Shown: positions 50,342-58,799, counted from the first letter of the stretch. The stretch is 64,000 bases of DNA from Paenibacillus sp. FSL K6-1330 (GCF_037976825.1 NZ_CP150269.1:5531501-5595500); one strand, 5' to 3'. Numbers and translations: made by a program. Notes: generated by a model not told the origin, from the sequence alone.

Positions 50342-51694
50342 TTACCAGTGATTTCCGACCTCTCGCTTTACTTCTTCCACTATAACACGAACCCCTTCCT
50401 CGATCTGTTCCAATCGCGCTCTGGAAATACTGATACGTATAAACTTCTCGCGCATAAGGTAGTCGGACAGATAAAACAGCTTGCCGGACACCACATGAAC
50501 GTTCCGCTCTTGTAGCCGCCTGATCAATCGCTCCAAGTTAACGGTCTGCGGCAGCTTAAACAGTTTATATATGCCGCCGTCGCCGGGCATGGCTTCAATG
50601 AATCCGGTTCCCTCGTACGGTTGCAAAGCGGCATTCAGGGCTTGCATTCGGGTTTCATACTGGCTATAAATCTTCTGTTTGTGCCGCTCGTACATCCCGT
50701 TGCTTATATAAATTTCGAGCGCCGCTTGGGACAGCAGCGACGTATCCCCATAACTACTGTGGGCATTAAACGTTTGGAGTAAATGTTCCGGCAGGACGAC
50801 GGCTCCCAGGCGCAATCCAGGGAAAATAATCTTGGAGAAGCTCTTCAAATACACGACATGCGAAGTTCGGTTGTAGGCATAGATGGGATCGTATCCCCGC
50901 TCCTCGCCGAGATCAGCCATATAATCGTCTTCCACAATGTAGACATTATATTTCGCCGCCAGGTTAGCAATAGCCTTCCTCTGCTCTGCACTGTAGGAGG
51001 TGCCCAGCGGATTATGATATCTTGACATCGTATAGAAAAATTTAATATGTCCGGATCGGAAATGCCCCTCCAGAGCCTGCAGGTCGATTCCCGCTGCCGT
51101 GCGGGTTATTCCGATAACGGGTATTCCTTCACTCTCCAACAACTGCAAGTAGTTATTGTAGCTTGGCTGTTCGACCAGAATGGCGGAATTTCCGCCGGGA
51201 AACGGCATTTTTGTCAAAATCTCAAGTGCCTGCTGGGCGCCCGCCGTAATCACGATCCTCTCCGCGGCAGTGAACACTTGAGCTCCTGCCAAATGGGAGA
51301 CCAGGGTATGGCGCAGTTTCTCCATCCCTTGCGGATCGCCATAGGTAAACAGTTCATATTTATAGGTATCAATCGCCTTGTTCAGGCAATGCTGAAAATC
51401 CAGATACGGGAATACATTCACATCCGGAGAGGCCGAAGAGAAATCGATCATGGTGCTGACACTCGCGTCTTCTTCCTCTTTCGGACGGTCGACCACATAA
51501 TATCCGCTCTGGGATACGGAATAGATCGCATGTCGTTTCTCAAGCTCGGCGTAGGCTCGCAGCACGGTGCTGACACTGCATCCGTACGTGAGCGCAGCAC
51601 TCCGTACGGAAGGCAGCTTCTGCCCGGGACGGTATTGTCCTTCCGATATTTTGGATTCCATATCCGAGAGGATGGACAAGTATTTTCTCATCAT
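50342..51694 (-). CDS. MocR-type GntR regulator / PLP-dependent aminotransferase-like
   Basis: A 450-residue fusion of a GntR winged helix (residues about 1-70, GQKLPSVRSAALTYGCSVST) and a fold-type I aminotransferase domain (about 85-445). Key PLP features are present: TAGAQQALEI (phosphate loop), SRYHNPLGTSYS, VEDDYMADL with the Asp, and YLKSFSKIIFPGLRLGAVV with the Schiff-base Lys. AGGAGG lies 3 nt before ATG 51694 and 6 nt before ATG 51691. It probably uses PLP as a ligand to sense an amino-containing metabolite. It is divergent from a GH43 gene, with two palindromes between. Confidence 0.93.
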   Translation of the reverse strand: MMRKYLSILSDMESKISEGQYRPGQKLPSVRSAALTYGCSVSTVLRAYAELEKRHAIYSVSQSGYYVVDRPKEEEDASVSTMIDFSSASPDVNVFPYLDFQHCLNKAIDTYKYELFTYGDPQGMEKLRHTLVSHLAGAQVFTAAERIVITAGAQQALEILTKMPFPGGNSAILVEQPSYNNYLQLLESEGIPVIGITRTAAGIDLQALEGHFRSGHIKFFYTMSRYHNPLGTSYSAEQRKAIANLAAKYNVYIVEDDYMADLGEERGYDPIYAYNRTSHVVYLKSFSKIIFPGLRLGAVVLPEHLLQTFNAHSSYGDTSLLSQAALEIYISNGMYERHKQKIYSQYETRMQALNAALQPYEGTGFIEAMPGDGGIYKLFKLPQTVNLERLIRRLQERNVHVVSGKLFYLSDYLMREKFIRISISRARLEQIEEGVRVIVEEVKREVGNHW

Positions 51695-51752
51695 GCACCT
51701 CCTGTCATTTCTATGCTTGATTATATCCGACCGAGCCTCAATCTAAAAAGAT

Positions 51753-51788
51753 CTAATATTTTTAGGTGAAAAACCTAATTTTATTAGG
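51753..51788. promoter_or_regulatory. Paired palindromes in the MocR/GH43 divergent region
   Basis: CTAATATTTTTAGG (51753-51766) and CCTAATTTTATTAGG (51774-51788) are similar palindromes with centres about 21 bp apart, two helical turns. They are probable MocR operators; MocR proteins often bind paired sites. Confidence 0.6.
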
Positions 51789-51811
51789 TTTTTTGGGAGG
51801 AAAGCGTCTGA

Positions 51812-51834
51812 TAGAATTAATACAAGCGCTTACA
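51812..51834 (+). promoter_or_regulatory. LacI/CcpA-type operator near the GH43 promoter
   Basis: TACAAGCGCTTACA (51821-51834) has the AAGCGCTT core of LacI-family operators and differs from the cre consensus at two positions. It lies just after a possible -10, TAGAAT (51812-51817), a position suited to repression. Confidence 0.5.
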
Positions 51835-51860
51835 ATGCAACGATTCAAGGAGGAAACGTG

Positions 51861-52844
51861 ATGACCAAACCCGTACAGCCTAATGAACCGATCGTAACCC
51901 ATATCTATACCGCGGACCCTTCCGCCCACGTATTCGAGGGTAAAATTTATATTTATCCATCCCATGATCTGGACCACGAGAATACCTCCAATGATAACGG
52001 CGACCAGTATGACATGGAAGATTACCATATTCTATCAATGGATGATGTGAATGCTCCATGTGTAGACCATGGCGAAGCCCTTCATGTAAAAGATGTTCCA
52101 TGGGCGAAAAAGCAAATGTGGGCACCGGATGCTGCCTTCAAGAACGATACTTACTATTTATACTTCCCTGCCAGGGATCATGACGATATTTTCCGTCTTG
52201 GCGTAGCGACAAGCTCCTCCCCTTCCGGCCCCTTTAAGCCGGAGCCTCATTACATCCCGGGCAGCTACAGCATTGACCCTGCCGTATTCGTGGACGACGA
52301 TAACCGGGCCTATATTTACTTCGGCGGCCTCTGGGGCGGACAGCTGGAACAATGGCAGACCGGATCGCATATTTCGGATGCGGAAGGACCTGCCGCAGAT
52401 GCGCCTGCCATCGGACCGCGGGTCGCAGAGCTGAGCGACGACATGCTTACTTTCAAGGAGACGCCGCGAGAAATATCCATCGTCGATGAGGAGGGCAACC
52501 CGATTGTCGCGGGGGATGAAGAGCGAAGATATTTTGAAGGACCTTGGGTCCATAAATACAACGGCACCTACTATCTTTCTTATTCTACCGGCTCAACACA
52601 CAAAATCGTCTACGGCACGAGTCAAAGTCCAACGGGGCCTTTCGAGTTCAAAGGCACGATTCTAACACCTGTTATCGGCTGGACGACCCATCACTCCATC
52701 GTTCAGTTTCAGGATAAATGGTATCTCTTCTACCATGACAGCTCCCTCTCCGGTGGGGCCGACAACAAACGCAGCGTCAAGTTCACCGAGCTGACCTACC
52801 ATGAGGACGGTACCATTCAGACGATTGATCCGTACGGTAAATAA
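51861..52844 (+). CDS. Glycoside hydrolase family 43 protein (beta-xylosidase/arabinofuranosidase-like)
   Basis: A 327-residue five-bladed beta-propeller enzyme without a signal peptide, so intracellular. The catalytic residues are in place: Asp in YTADPSAHVFEGKIYIYPSH (general base, about residue 18), Asp in YSIDPAVFVDDD (about 138, pKa modulator) and Glu in RRYFEGPWVHKYNGTYYLSY (general acid, about 226). GGAGG lies 7 nt before ATG 51861. It should cleave arabinose- or xylose-containing oligosaccharides after uptake. It is divergent from the MocR gene, with a LacI-type operator near its promoter. Confidence 0.92.
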   Translation: MTKPVQPNEPIVTHIYTADPSAHVFEGKIYIYPSHDLDHENTSNDNGDQYDMEDYHILSMDDVNAPCVDHGEALHVKDVPWAKKQMWAPDAAFKNDTYYLYFPARDHDDIFRLGVATSSSPSGPFKPEPHYIPGSYSIDPAVFVDDDNRAYIYFGGLWGGQLEQWQTGSHISDAEGPAADAPAIGPRVAELSDDMLTFKETPREISIVDEEGNPIVAGDEERRYFEGPWVHKYNGTYYLSYSTGSTHKIVYGTSQSPTGPFEFKGTILTPVIGWTTHHSIVQFQDKWYLFYHDSSLSGGADNKRSVKFTELTYHEDGTIQTIDPYGK

Positions 52845-52853
52845 GGCATACCA

Positions 52854-52889
52854 AGCTGAATTCCACGATGATGGAGTTCAGCTTTTTTT
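52854..52889 (+). terminator. Terminator of the GH43 gene
   Basis: AGCTGAATTCCA (52854-52865) and TGGAGTTCAGCT (52872-52883, one G-U pair), followed by seven T. Confidence 0.9.
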
Positions 52890-53010
52890 AGTTCATTTTT
52901 TATACAGCTGCTTCGCTGTCGTTATTTAGTGATATAATGAAAGCTGCTATCATTTTTTGATGTTAGTGTCGGCGGATCCATCTATATCATAACGAAGAAG
53001 GAATGCAACC

Positions 53011-53676
53011 ATGACAAGGCAGCTTATGAAACGATATATCATCCTCATTGTAGGTCTATTCTTAATGGGACTTGGCACGGCTCTCGTGACCAAAGCCAAT
53101 ATTGGAACCTCCCCTATTGCCAGCGTACCGTATGTGCTGAGTTTAAAATTCCCCCTCTCCATGGGACTGATGACCATCCTGTTATGCCTGCTGTTTGTGG
53201 TGATCCAGGTCCTCCTGCTCGGTAAGCAGTTTCCCAAGATGCAATATCTGCAAGTGTTTGTCGGTGTTCTGTTTGGCCTGTTTCTGGATATGGGGGCGTA
53301 TATCGTAAGTTCGCTCAACTTTACAGTGTATTTCATGAAAATTTTGGCGTTACTGACGGGCTGCATGATTCTGGCGATCGGCATCTATCTTCAAATCATC
53401 GCGAATACGATCCTGAACCCGGGTGAAGGCATCGTGAAAGTCATCTCTGAAAAGCTCGGTGCCGAATTCGGTAACATTAAGATCATGTTCGACTGGACCC
53501 TGGTATCCATCGGCATCGTCATCTCGCTGTTTGCTTTCGGTTCGATTGAAGGCGTACGAGAGGGCACGGTCATTTCGGCTTTTCTGGTCGGTTATTTTAT
53601 CAAGCTGCTGCGCCGGATCATCTTTCGTTTGCGCAGCAAAAGAGCCCGGGAAGCAGTGCTCGAGCAGAACTCGTAA
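53011..53676 (+). CDS. YczE/YyaS/YitT family membrane protein
   Basis: A 221-residue membrane protein with about five hydrophobic segments. MKRYIILIVGLFLMGLGTAL followed by VTKANIGTSPIASVPYVLSL is the YczE-type N-terminus. GIYLQIIANTILNPGEGIVK and FGNIKIMFDWTLVSIGIVIS are the other conserved segments. B. subtilis YczE is linked to surfactin production by an unknown mechanism. GAAGGAA precedes the ATG. It is a single gene followed by a terminator; its function is unknown. Confidence 0.88.
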   Translation: MTRQLMKRYIILIVGLFLMGLGTALVTKANIGTSPIASVPYVLSLKFPLSMGLMTILLCLLFVVIQVLLLGKQFPKMQYLQVFVGVLFGLFLDMGAYIVSSLNFTVYFMKILALLTGCMILAIGIYLQIIANTILNPGEGIVKVISEKLGAEFGNIKIMFDWTLVSIGIVISLFAFGSIEGVREGTVISAFLVGYFIKLLRRIIFRLRSKRAREAVLEQNS

Positions 53677-53739
53677 TTTTCATGAGAATCCTGTGGTTAA
53701 ACGATCACATTTTGATTATAATAAGTGGCAAGAGACGAA

Positions 53740-53791
53740 GAACGTCCCAGCGCATTCCTTATTTGGAGTGAGGCCGGGGCGTTCTTTTTTT
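53740..53791 (+). terminator. Terminator of the YczE-like gene
   Basis: GAACGTCCC (53740-53748) pairs with GGGGCGTTC (53776-53784, one G-U pair), followed by a run of eight T. Confidence 0.75.
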
Positions 53792-53817
53792 ATTTATATG
53801 GGGAGGTATACCGTAAG

Positions 53818-54486
53818 ATGGATTTTGAGAAGGCTCATGGGACATTTATGCATTATCATCTAAGGAACAGAACCGGAGAAAGAAGAGGTCGTCTGGAACG
53901 AGGGCATGGTGAGGCCGAAACCTTGTTTTGCCAAAATGTCTGGTGGCCGCTGCGTGGTCATTTTCGCGAATTACATCCACAATTCGAGGTGCTGGATTGG
54001 CGCGGACGATCCTATTATTGCAGCTTCGCCTTCATCACTCCGCATCTGAGGCTGATCATCGAGGTTAAACCATTTAGCACACATACAACCGAGATGGACC
54101 GGCAGAAATATTGCAACGAGCTGAATCGGGAAACCTTTTTATCCGCCATGGGTTATCAGGTGATTTCATTTGCTTGCGATGATGTGGCTCACCGCCCGGA
54201 GCTGTGCATGACGCTCCTGCGGATGGTCATAAACCGGTATCTGGCAGAACCGCATTCAACAAGTGTATCCACGGTAACAGAACGTGAAATCATCCGATTT
54301 GCATGCATGCTTGCACGACCCCTCCGCCCGATCGATGTGAAGACACATCTGCGTCTGAATCATCGGACCGCCCTTCGCTTCCTTCATTCTCTTTGCGATA
54401 AGGGACTGTTAATTCCGGTAACCGGGTCCCAGGGCAAACATGTCGTGAAGTATGAGCTCCATCCCTATGCGGCGCAGTGCCTATAG
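53818..54486 (+). CDS. Nuclease-fold (DUF559-like) protein with C-terminal winged helix
   Basis: A 222-residue protein; start ATG 53818, 11 nt after GGGGAGG (the longer frame upstream lies in the terminator region). Residues about 20-145 resemble small PD-(D/E)xK nuclease-like proteins (HGEAETLFCQNVWWPLRGHF, then LIIEVKPF), where the acidic residue usual at the start of the central strand is replaced: here YYCSFAF precedes LRLIIEVK. Residues about 155-220 form a winged helix (TEREIIRFACMLARPLRPID, then LNHRTALRFLHSLCDKGLLI). It may be a DNA-binding protein derived from a nuclease. Function unknown. Confidence 0.6.
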   Translation: MDFEKAHGTFMHYHLRNRTGERRGRLERGHGEAETLFCQNVWWPLRGHFRELHPQFEVLDWRGRSYYCSFAFITPHLRLIIEVKPFSTHTTEMDRQKYCNELNRETFLSAMGYQVISFACDDVAHRPELCMTLLRMVINRYLAEPHSTSVSTVTEREIIRFACMLARPLRPIDVKTHLRLNHRTALRFLHSLCDKGLLIPVTGSQGKHVVKYELHPYAAQCL

Positions 54487-54539
54487 CTGCTATGGGGGAG
54501 GTCTCCCGAACGGATAGACTCGCGCTTTGCCGTAAAATA

Positions 54540-54576
54540 AACAAGCTGACCCATTCGATCCTCGAGTCAGCTTGTT
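54540..54576 (-). terminator. Terminator of the sdpRI operon
   Basis: AACAAGCTGAC (54540-54550) and GTCAGCTTGTT (54566-54576), perfect 11-bp arms, followed on the minus strand by TATTTT. Confidence 0.75.
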
Positions 54577-54617
54577 GGCAGTTCGTGTAGTTTATGCTTT
54601 GGAGAACCCGCCCGTTA

Positions 54618-55256
54618 TTACACACCCTTTTTATACAAAGAGAATGAGTATATCGCTGGAGCCGCTGCAATCAGTATAATGATAGGGACAACTGCGACGG
54701 CAAGGTTCACCTTCAGAAACGCCATCAGGATCATGAACGCTCCGCCTGCCATCCATAGATACCCTGCAAAACGATGCGTTTTATTCCAATTATCCTGGCT
54801 GTTCAGCGTCCAAGGCAGCTTGATGCCCACCGTATAATTCTGTTTGCTCTTCGGCAAATAATTGCCGGTGACCACGAGAAGCATGCCCACGAGAGCCGGT
54901 GCAATCGTCTGGATCGGCAGCTCGGCCCCCATGGCCTTGAACAGCGTGATCGGCATGAGAATGAGAGACAACGCGGGGATGAGCCAAAGACCCATCGTTC
55001 TTAAAACCGGGGCAGCATTCATTTTCTTAGGATCGTTGTTAAGCGCTACATGCATAATGACGTTAATAACTGCCGTAAACAACGGAAGCACAAACGCCGC
55101 AATCGCCTTCGACACATAATTATCCGGATTGCCCGCCGCGTCCCAGTGAACAGCCACCTGCTCAGGCAATTGGCTATACAGCGTCATTGATAAAATAATC
55201 GGCAACAAACAGATCAGCGTTGTTATAACCAGCATCGAACTATTCTTTTTCCCCAT
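54618..55256 (-). CDS. sdpI: SdpI-like immunity membrane protein
   Basis: A 212-residue membrane protein. A DUF1648 N-terminal half has SSMLVITTLICLLPIILSMT and SQLPEQVAVHWDAAGNPDNY; the SdpI C-terminal half has NYLPKSKQNYTVGIKLPWTL and WNKTHRFAGYLWMAGG. About six membrane segments are visible. In B. subtilis SdpI protects against the SdpC toxin and sequesters SdpR at the membrane. ATG 55256 follows CGGGGGG and lies inside the last codons of sdpR (17-nt overlap). No sdpABC toxin genes are present in the window. Confidence 0.9.
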   Translation of the reverse strand: MGKKNSSMLVITTLICLLPIILSMTLYSQLPEQVAVHWDAAGNPDNYVSKAIAAFVLPLFTAVINVIMHVALNNDPKKMNAAPVLRTMGLWLIPALSLILMPITLFKAMGAELPIQTIAPALVGMLLVVTGNYLPKSKQNYTVGIKLPWTLNSQDNWNKTHRFAGYLWMAGGAFMILMAFLKVNLAVAVVPIIILIAAAPAIYSFSLYKKGV

Positions 55257-55524
55257 CTTGTTTCCCCCCGTTAAATTGTGAAAACCACAACATAATTTCT
55301 TCGAAAACGGACACGTTGATCTCATAGTAAATATAATTTTTATATTTCGTTTCAAATATCAGCCCGGCCTTCTTCAGCTGCGATAGATGATACGAAATAG
55401 TTGCCCCGGTCATATCGAAATGCTGGCCGATCTCTCCGGCTGACATTTTACCGCGCTTGAGCATAACGAGGATGTCCCGTCTCACCGGATCAGACAACGC
55501 CTTAAATGTTTCCGGAAACCCCAT
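55240..55524 (-). CDS. sdpR: SdpR-like ArsR family autorepressor
   Basis: A 94-residue winged-helix repressor: FPETFKALSDPVRRDILVML (residues 3-22), GEIGQHFDMTGATISYHLSQ (recognition helix about 31-50), and KAGLIFETKYKNYIYYEINV (wing). It matches SdpR, which represses its own operon until SdpI captures it. The operator TATTTAGA-6-TCTAAATA lies directly after the promoter. It overlaps sdpI by 17 nt, so translation is coupled. Confidence 0.92.
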   Translation of the reverse strand: MGFPETFKALSDPVRRDILVMLKRGKMSAGEIGQHFDMTGATISYHLSQLKKAGLIFETKYKNYIYYEINVSVFEEIMLWFSQFNGGKQDGEKE

Positions 55525-55543
55525 TGTGCATCACCCATATTTC

Positions 55544-55596
55544 TATTTAGAATTTCATCTAAATACATTATCTCTCATCCCTGCACCGAATTGCAA
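55544..55596 (-). promoter_or_regulatory. sdpRI promoter and SdpR operator
   Basis: On the minus strand TTGCAA (55596-55591) and GATAAT (55572-55567), spacer 18 nt. Just downstream, TATTTAGA (55544-55551) and TCTAAATA (55558-55565) form perfect 8-bp arms. An inverted copy of TCTATTTAGA lies at 55615-55624, about 70 bp away. Confidence 0.7.
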
Positions 55597-55694
55597 TACC
55601 TATTTTGAAAAAAATCTAAATAGAAGATAAAATGGGTATCCCGACAGGCCCCATCACCATAACCAAGAAATCGTTACTTATCTTAAAACAACAA

Positions 55695-55738
55695 AAGTCC
55701 GCTGCGGAACAGCACACGAGCTGATCCGCAGCAGACTT
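55695..55738 (-). terminator. Terminator of the GNAT gene
   Basis: AAGTCCGCTGCGGA (55695-55708) and TCCGCAGCAGACTT (55725-55738) pair with one mismatch, followed on the minus strand by TTGTTGTTTT. Confidence 0.75.
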
Positions 55739-55753
55739 ACTTTCAAGGTCTGT

Positions 55754-56263
55754 TTATCCAAGTACCTTTTCAAATACCGGAAAGCTTGCTGTTCTGCCCG
55801 GGAAGTTGACTTCTCCCCGCAGGTCATAACCTAATCCTTGATACAGCTTGAGTGCAGCGGTATTCTTGGCATAGGTATCCAACCGAAGACTCGTGTAACC
55901 CTCTCGAGCGGCATATTCTTCGGAGAAGGCTACCAATTTTCGCGCAATGCCCTGTCCGTGTGCTTCCGGATCGACGGCAAGCCGATGCATCATGAGATAC
56001 GGTCCCTCTACTTGCCTCCAATTAATGGTCTCGTACTGTTCATCCTGCGTTTCATCGAGGACAACAATCCCCAAGATGCGGCCTTCGCGCTCAGCTGCAA
56101 ACAATGTTCCTCGCTGCAAATCTTCACCGATCACCTCTCGGTTCGGATACTGATCATCCCATTGATCGCTGCCTCCGGCCTGCATGACCGCAACACAGCG
56201 GGTTATCAAAGCCATGATCTCTTGAAGATCCTCTATTCGTCCTGTCCGTATGTTCATATCCAT
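55754..56263 (-). CDS. GNAT family N-acetyltransferase
   Basis: A 169-residue GNAT fold: N-terminal MNIRTGRIEDLQEIMALITR, beta-4 LMMHRLAVDPEAHGQGIARK with the pyrophosphate-binding QGIARK loop (about residues 90-109), LRLDTYAKNTAALKLYQGLG and YDLRGEVNFPGRTASFPVFE. It transfers an acetyl group from acetyl-CoA to an amine; the substrate is not evident. AGGTG lies a few bases before ATG 56263. It is a single gene with its own terminator. Confidence 0.9.
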   Translation of the reverse strand: MDMNIRTGRIEDLQEIMALITRCVAVMQAGGSDQWDDQYPNREVIGEDLQRGTLFAAEREGRILGIVVLDETQDEQYETINWRQVEGPYLMMHRLAVDPEAHGQGIARKLVAFSEEYAAREGYTSLRLDTYAKNTAALKLYQGLGYDLRGEVNFPGRTASFPVFEKVLG

Positions 56264-56402
56264 CGATGCACCTACTATTGTTTTTTAGAACAGTTTACTA
56301 TGCTTGGACGGCTGCAACAACACCTAAACATGAAACCCAAAAGGCATCCGCGAATTACTTTGGTGGGATAGCGCCTTTAAACGTTCCAGTTAGGATGACC
56401 AT

Positions 56403-56984
56403 TTATCTAAGCAATGTAAGAGTCACCTCTATCGTATTATTTACGAATGAGCGCTCCGGACGGGATTTCAACATGACGGTCAGCCCAATTAGCGATACGA
56501 TGAGCGCTTGTGATAAAGCTTTGGCGTTTGTGTCACTCGCAAGCTCGCCCGATTGTATGCCTCGTTCAATGGTTTCTTGAAATATGACCGCCAGGTACAT
56601 CTGATGCTCCCTTGTCAGAATTTCAAATTTCTCATCATGAGGCGCAAGCTCGACCATCGTATTGATGCAAAAGCATCCTCGGCTGCGGCTTACGGAATAT
56701 TCCTCATCAACCACATTCTCAAAAAGAGCTCGAAAAGCCTCTCTGACCGATGGCTTGTTTTGAAGCCTGGTTCGCGCCTCGGAAGCATGCGACATCGTGT
56801 ATTTTCGCAGAGCGGTTTCGAACAGTTCTTTCTTGTCGCCAAAGGCTGAGTATATACTGGGCCGCTGAATACCCATTCTGGAGGTCAAATCGCTTAATGA
56901 GGTAGCCTCATATCCCTTCTCCCAAAATAACTGCATCGCGGCATCTAATACTTTCTCTTCATCAAATTCGCGGACTCGTCCCAT
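56403..56984 (-). CDS. TetR/AcrR family transcriptional regulator
   Basis: A 193-residue repressor: FDEEKVLDAAMQLFWEKGYE (residues 7-26), SLSDLTSRMGIQRPSIYSAF (HTH, about 29-48) and GDKKELFETALRKY, then a C-terminal domain with RGCFCINTMVELAPHDEKFE (TetR_C 16/AcuR-like). AGAGG precedes the ATG. It is divergent from an MFS exporter; matching sequences ACCAATCAGTAT and ATACTGATCGGT lie just after the two promoters. It most likely represses both genes until a drug-like ligand binds. Confidence 0.93.
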   Translation of the reverse strand: MGRVREFDEEKVLDAAMQLFWEKGYEATSLSDLTSRMGIQRPSIYSAFGDKKELFETALRKYTMSHASEARTRLQNKPSVREAFRALFENVVDEEYSVSRSRGCFCINTMVELAPHDEKFEILTREHQMYLAVIFQETIERGIQSGELASDTNAKALSQALIVSLIGLTVMLKSRPERSFVNNTIEVTLTLLR

Positions 56985-57059
56985 ATTGAAATACCTCTCG
57001 TTACATTTGATTTTAAAGAAATTTTATGATCACACTGGGAAGCAAACAGGTTTTTAATT

Positions 57060-57105
57060 ACCAATCAGTATAATTGATATTATGATATATGGCTGCTTTT
57101 GTCAA
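57060..57105 (-). promoter_or_regulatory. TetR promoter and operator copy 1
   Basis: Minus-strand TTGACA (57105-57100) and TAATAT (57082-57077), spacer 17 nt. The sequence ATACTGATTGGT (57071-57060, minus) lies over the expected start of transcription and matches the operator in the MFS promoter at 11 of 12 bases. Confidence 0.7.
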
Positions 57106-57178
57106 ATACCCATTCCCTTTATATTGCAGTGTTATAACTACATTTTCAAATATTACTCATACGATTGAAATAAATCCA

Positions 57179-57236
57179 TTGACATAGATTGTTATTATGG
57201 GATATATTTATCAGGCAATTTAACATACTGATCGGT
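57179..57236 (+). promoter_or_regulatory. MFS promoter and operator copy 2
   Basis: TTGACA (57179-57184) and TATATT (57203-57208), spacer 18 nt, followed by ATACTGATCGGT (57225-57236) about 10 bp after the expected start of transcription. Confidence 0.7.
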
Positions 57237-57270
57237 ACACAAAAAAACCTCGATAGGATTGGTGCATAAA

Positions 57271-58539
57271 ATGGAAAAATTGATAGCAAAAAAAGCGGTC
57301 CATAACGAAGCAGCGGCGAATGCGTCACAGGGGACGGTGAGCACGGCCGAATCCGGTAATCGTATGCCTCTGACTCGTTACGTTACGTTATTGTTTGCGA
57401 CTGCTTGCGGTATGTCAGTTGCCAATATCTACTTCGCTCAGCCGCTGCTCGATGAGCTGTCGAACGAGTTCAACATGGATTATTCCATTATTGGAATTCT
57501 GATTACCGTCACACAGATCTTTTATGCATTGGGACTGCTGCTGCTGGTGCCTCTAGGGGATTTACTGAACCAGCGTCGATTAATTATCGCTCAAATGGCG
57601 ATCTCCATGGCGGCTCTCGTTATCGTTGGAACTGCTTCGTCCGGCACGATGCTCTTTGCAGGTTTGGCTTTGGTCGGATTGCTTGCCGTAGTAACGCAGA
57701 CGATTGTGGCGTTCGTGGCGACCATAGCTGCTCCTGCTGAACGAGGGCGTGCCGTAGGTATGGTAACCAGTGGAATTGTGATTGGGATCCTTCTTGCTCG
57801 AACCATTTCAGGGGTTTTGAAGGATCTTGCAGGATGGCGTTCGGTTTATTTGGTTTCTGCTGCGTTGATGCTGCTCATGGTTTACGCATTATATAAGGTG
57901 CTGCCCAATGTTGAGCGTAAAGTAAAAACTCTTCCCTATTCTCAACTGCTTAAGTCGGTACTGATGTTGTTCCTGCAAGAACGGTTATTACGAATCCGCG
58001 CTGTTTTAGCTATGCTGATTTTTACCGCTTTCAGCATTTTGTGGACACCATTGGTGCTGCCTCTTAGCGCGCCGCCACTATCCCTTTCGCACTCTGCCAT
58101 CGGGGCGTTTGGTCTCGTGGGCGTCGTGGGTGCATTGGCTGCAGCAAAGGCCGGTAAGCTAGCCGATCGAGGTTACGGCCAAAGAACGACGGGAATTGCA
58201 TTGTCCCTGCTATTGCTGTCATGGCTGCCGATCAGCTACACGGAACAGTCCCTGTTTGCCTTAGTCATTGGTATTATTCTGCTGGACTTGGCGGTACAGG
58301 CGGTGCATGTCACGAATCAAAGTATGATATTTGTATTGCGCCCACAAGCGCGCAGTCGCATGGTTGCCGGGTATATGATTTTTTATTCCATCGGAAGTGC
58401 CGCCGGTTCCATTGCTTCGACCCATATCTATGCACAGTATGGCTGGCATGGAGTTTGCTTGCTTGGAGCCTCCGTCAGCGCTGTTGCTCTTATATTTTGG
58501 GTTATGACCAAAGGCGTTAAGGGCAATTACGGTTACTAA
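57271..58539 (+). CDS. MFS transporter (drug exporter-like)
   Basis: A 422-residue, 12-helix facilitator with a 30-residue hydrophilic N-terminus. MPLTRYVTLLFATACGMSVA begins helix 1; GDLLNQRRLIIAQMAIS is the loop 2-3 motif; ERGRAVGMVTSGIVIGILLA (helix 5 region) marks a proton-driven exporter. Start ATG 57271 is preferred, 12 nt after AGGA; GTG 57262 and TTG 57259 are in frame but closer to it. It is controlled by the divergent TetR gene through matching operators. Similar proteins give resistance to drugs or solvents; the substrate is unknown. Confidence 0.9.
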   Translation: MEKLIAKKAVHNEAAANASQGTVSTAESGNRMPLTRYVTLLFATACGMSVANIYFAQPLLDELSNEFNMDYSIIGILITVTQIFYALGLLLLVPLGDLLNQRRLIIAQMAISMAALVIVGTASSGTMLFAGLALVGLLAVVTQTIVAFVATIAAPAERGRAVGMVTSGIVIGILLARTISGVLKDLAGWRSVYLVSAALMLLMVYALYKVLPNVERKVKTLPYSQLLKSVLMLFLQERLLRIRAVLAMLIFTAFSILWTPLVLPLSAPPLSLSHSAIGAFGLVGVVGALAAAKAGKLADRGYGQRTTGIALSLLLLSWLPISYTEQSLFALVIGIILLDLAVQAVHVTNQSMIFVLRPQARSRMVAGYMIFYSIGSAAGSIASTHIYAQYGWHGVCLLGASVSAVALIFWVMTKGVKGNYGY

Positions 58540-58781
58540 AATCTAAAGGAGAGTATTTCCTAGAGGCTGGCATTACTTCGTTTGTAGAAACTAAGCGGAT
58601 GTTCACACAGGTGAAGTGAAGAGTCATGTCCCAGTTGTTGCGAAAAGTATTAGAAGAAATTGTTCTTACTGATAAAGTGGGACCCTTCATGTGTTTGTAG
58701 GCGGGCATCATCGGAAGGATTATGCGGCATCTTCGCCGACGGTTGTGATGTCCGCATGCCTTTCCTTAGAATAGCAAAAGA

Positions 58782-58799
58782 CACGCCGGTATGGGCGTG
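58782..58799 (-). terminator. Terminator of the RCC1-repeat gene
   Basis: CACGCC (58782-58787) and GGCGTG (58794-58799), followed on the minus strand by TCTTTT. The region 58540-58781 carries no gene I can support. Confidence 0.7.

Noticed and set aside
58540..58781. Possible gene remnant downstream of the MFS exporter (fragments such as LEAGITSFVETKRMF).
   Set aside because: The fragments are short and interrupted by stops, and I could not tie them to a family.
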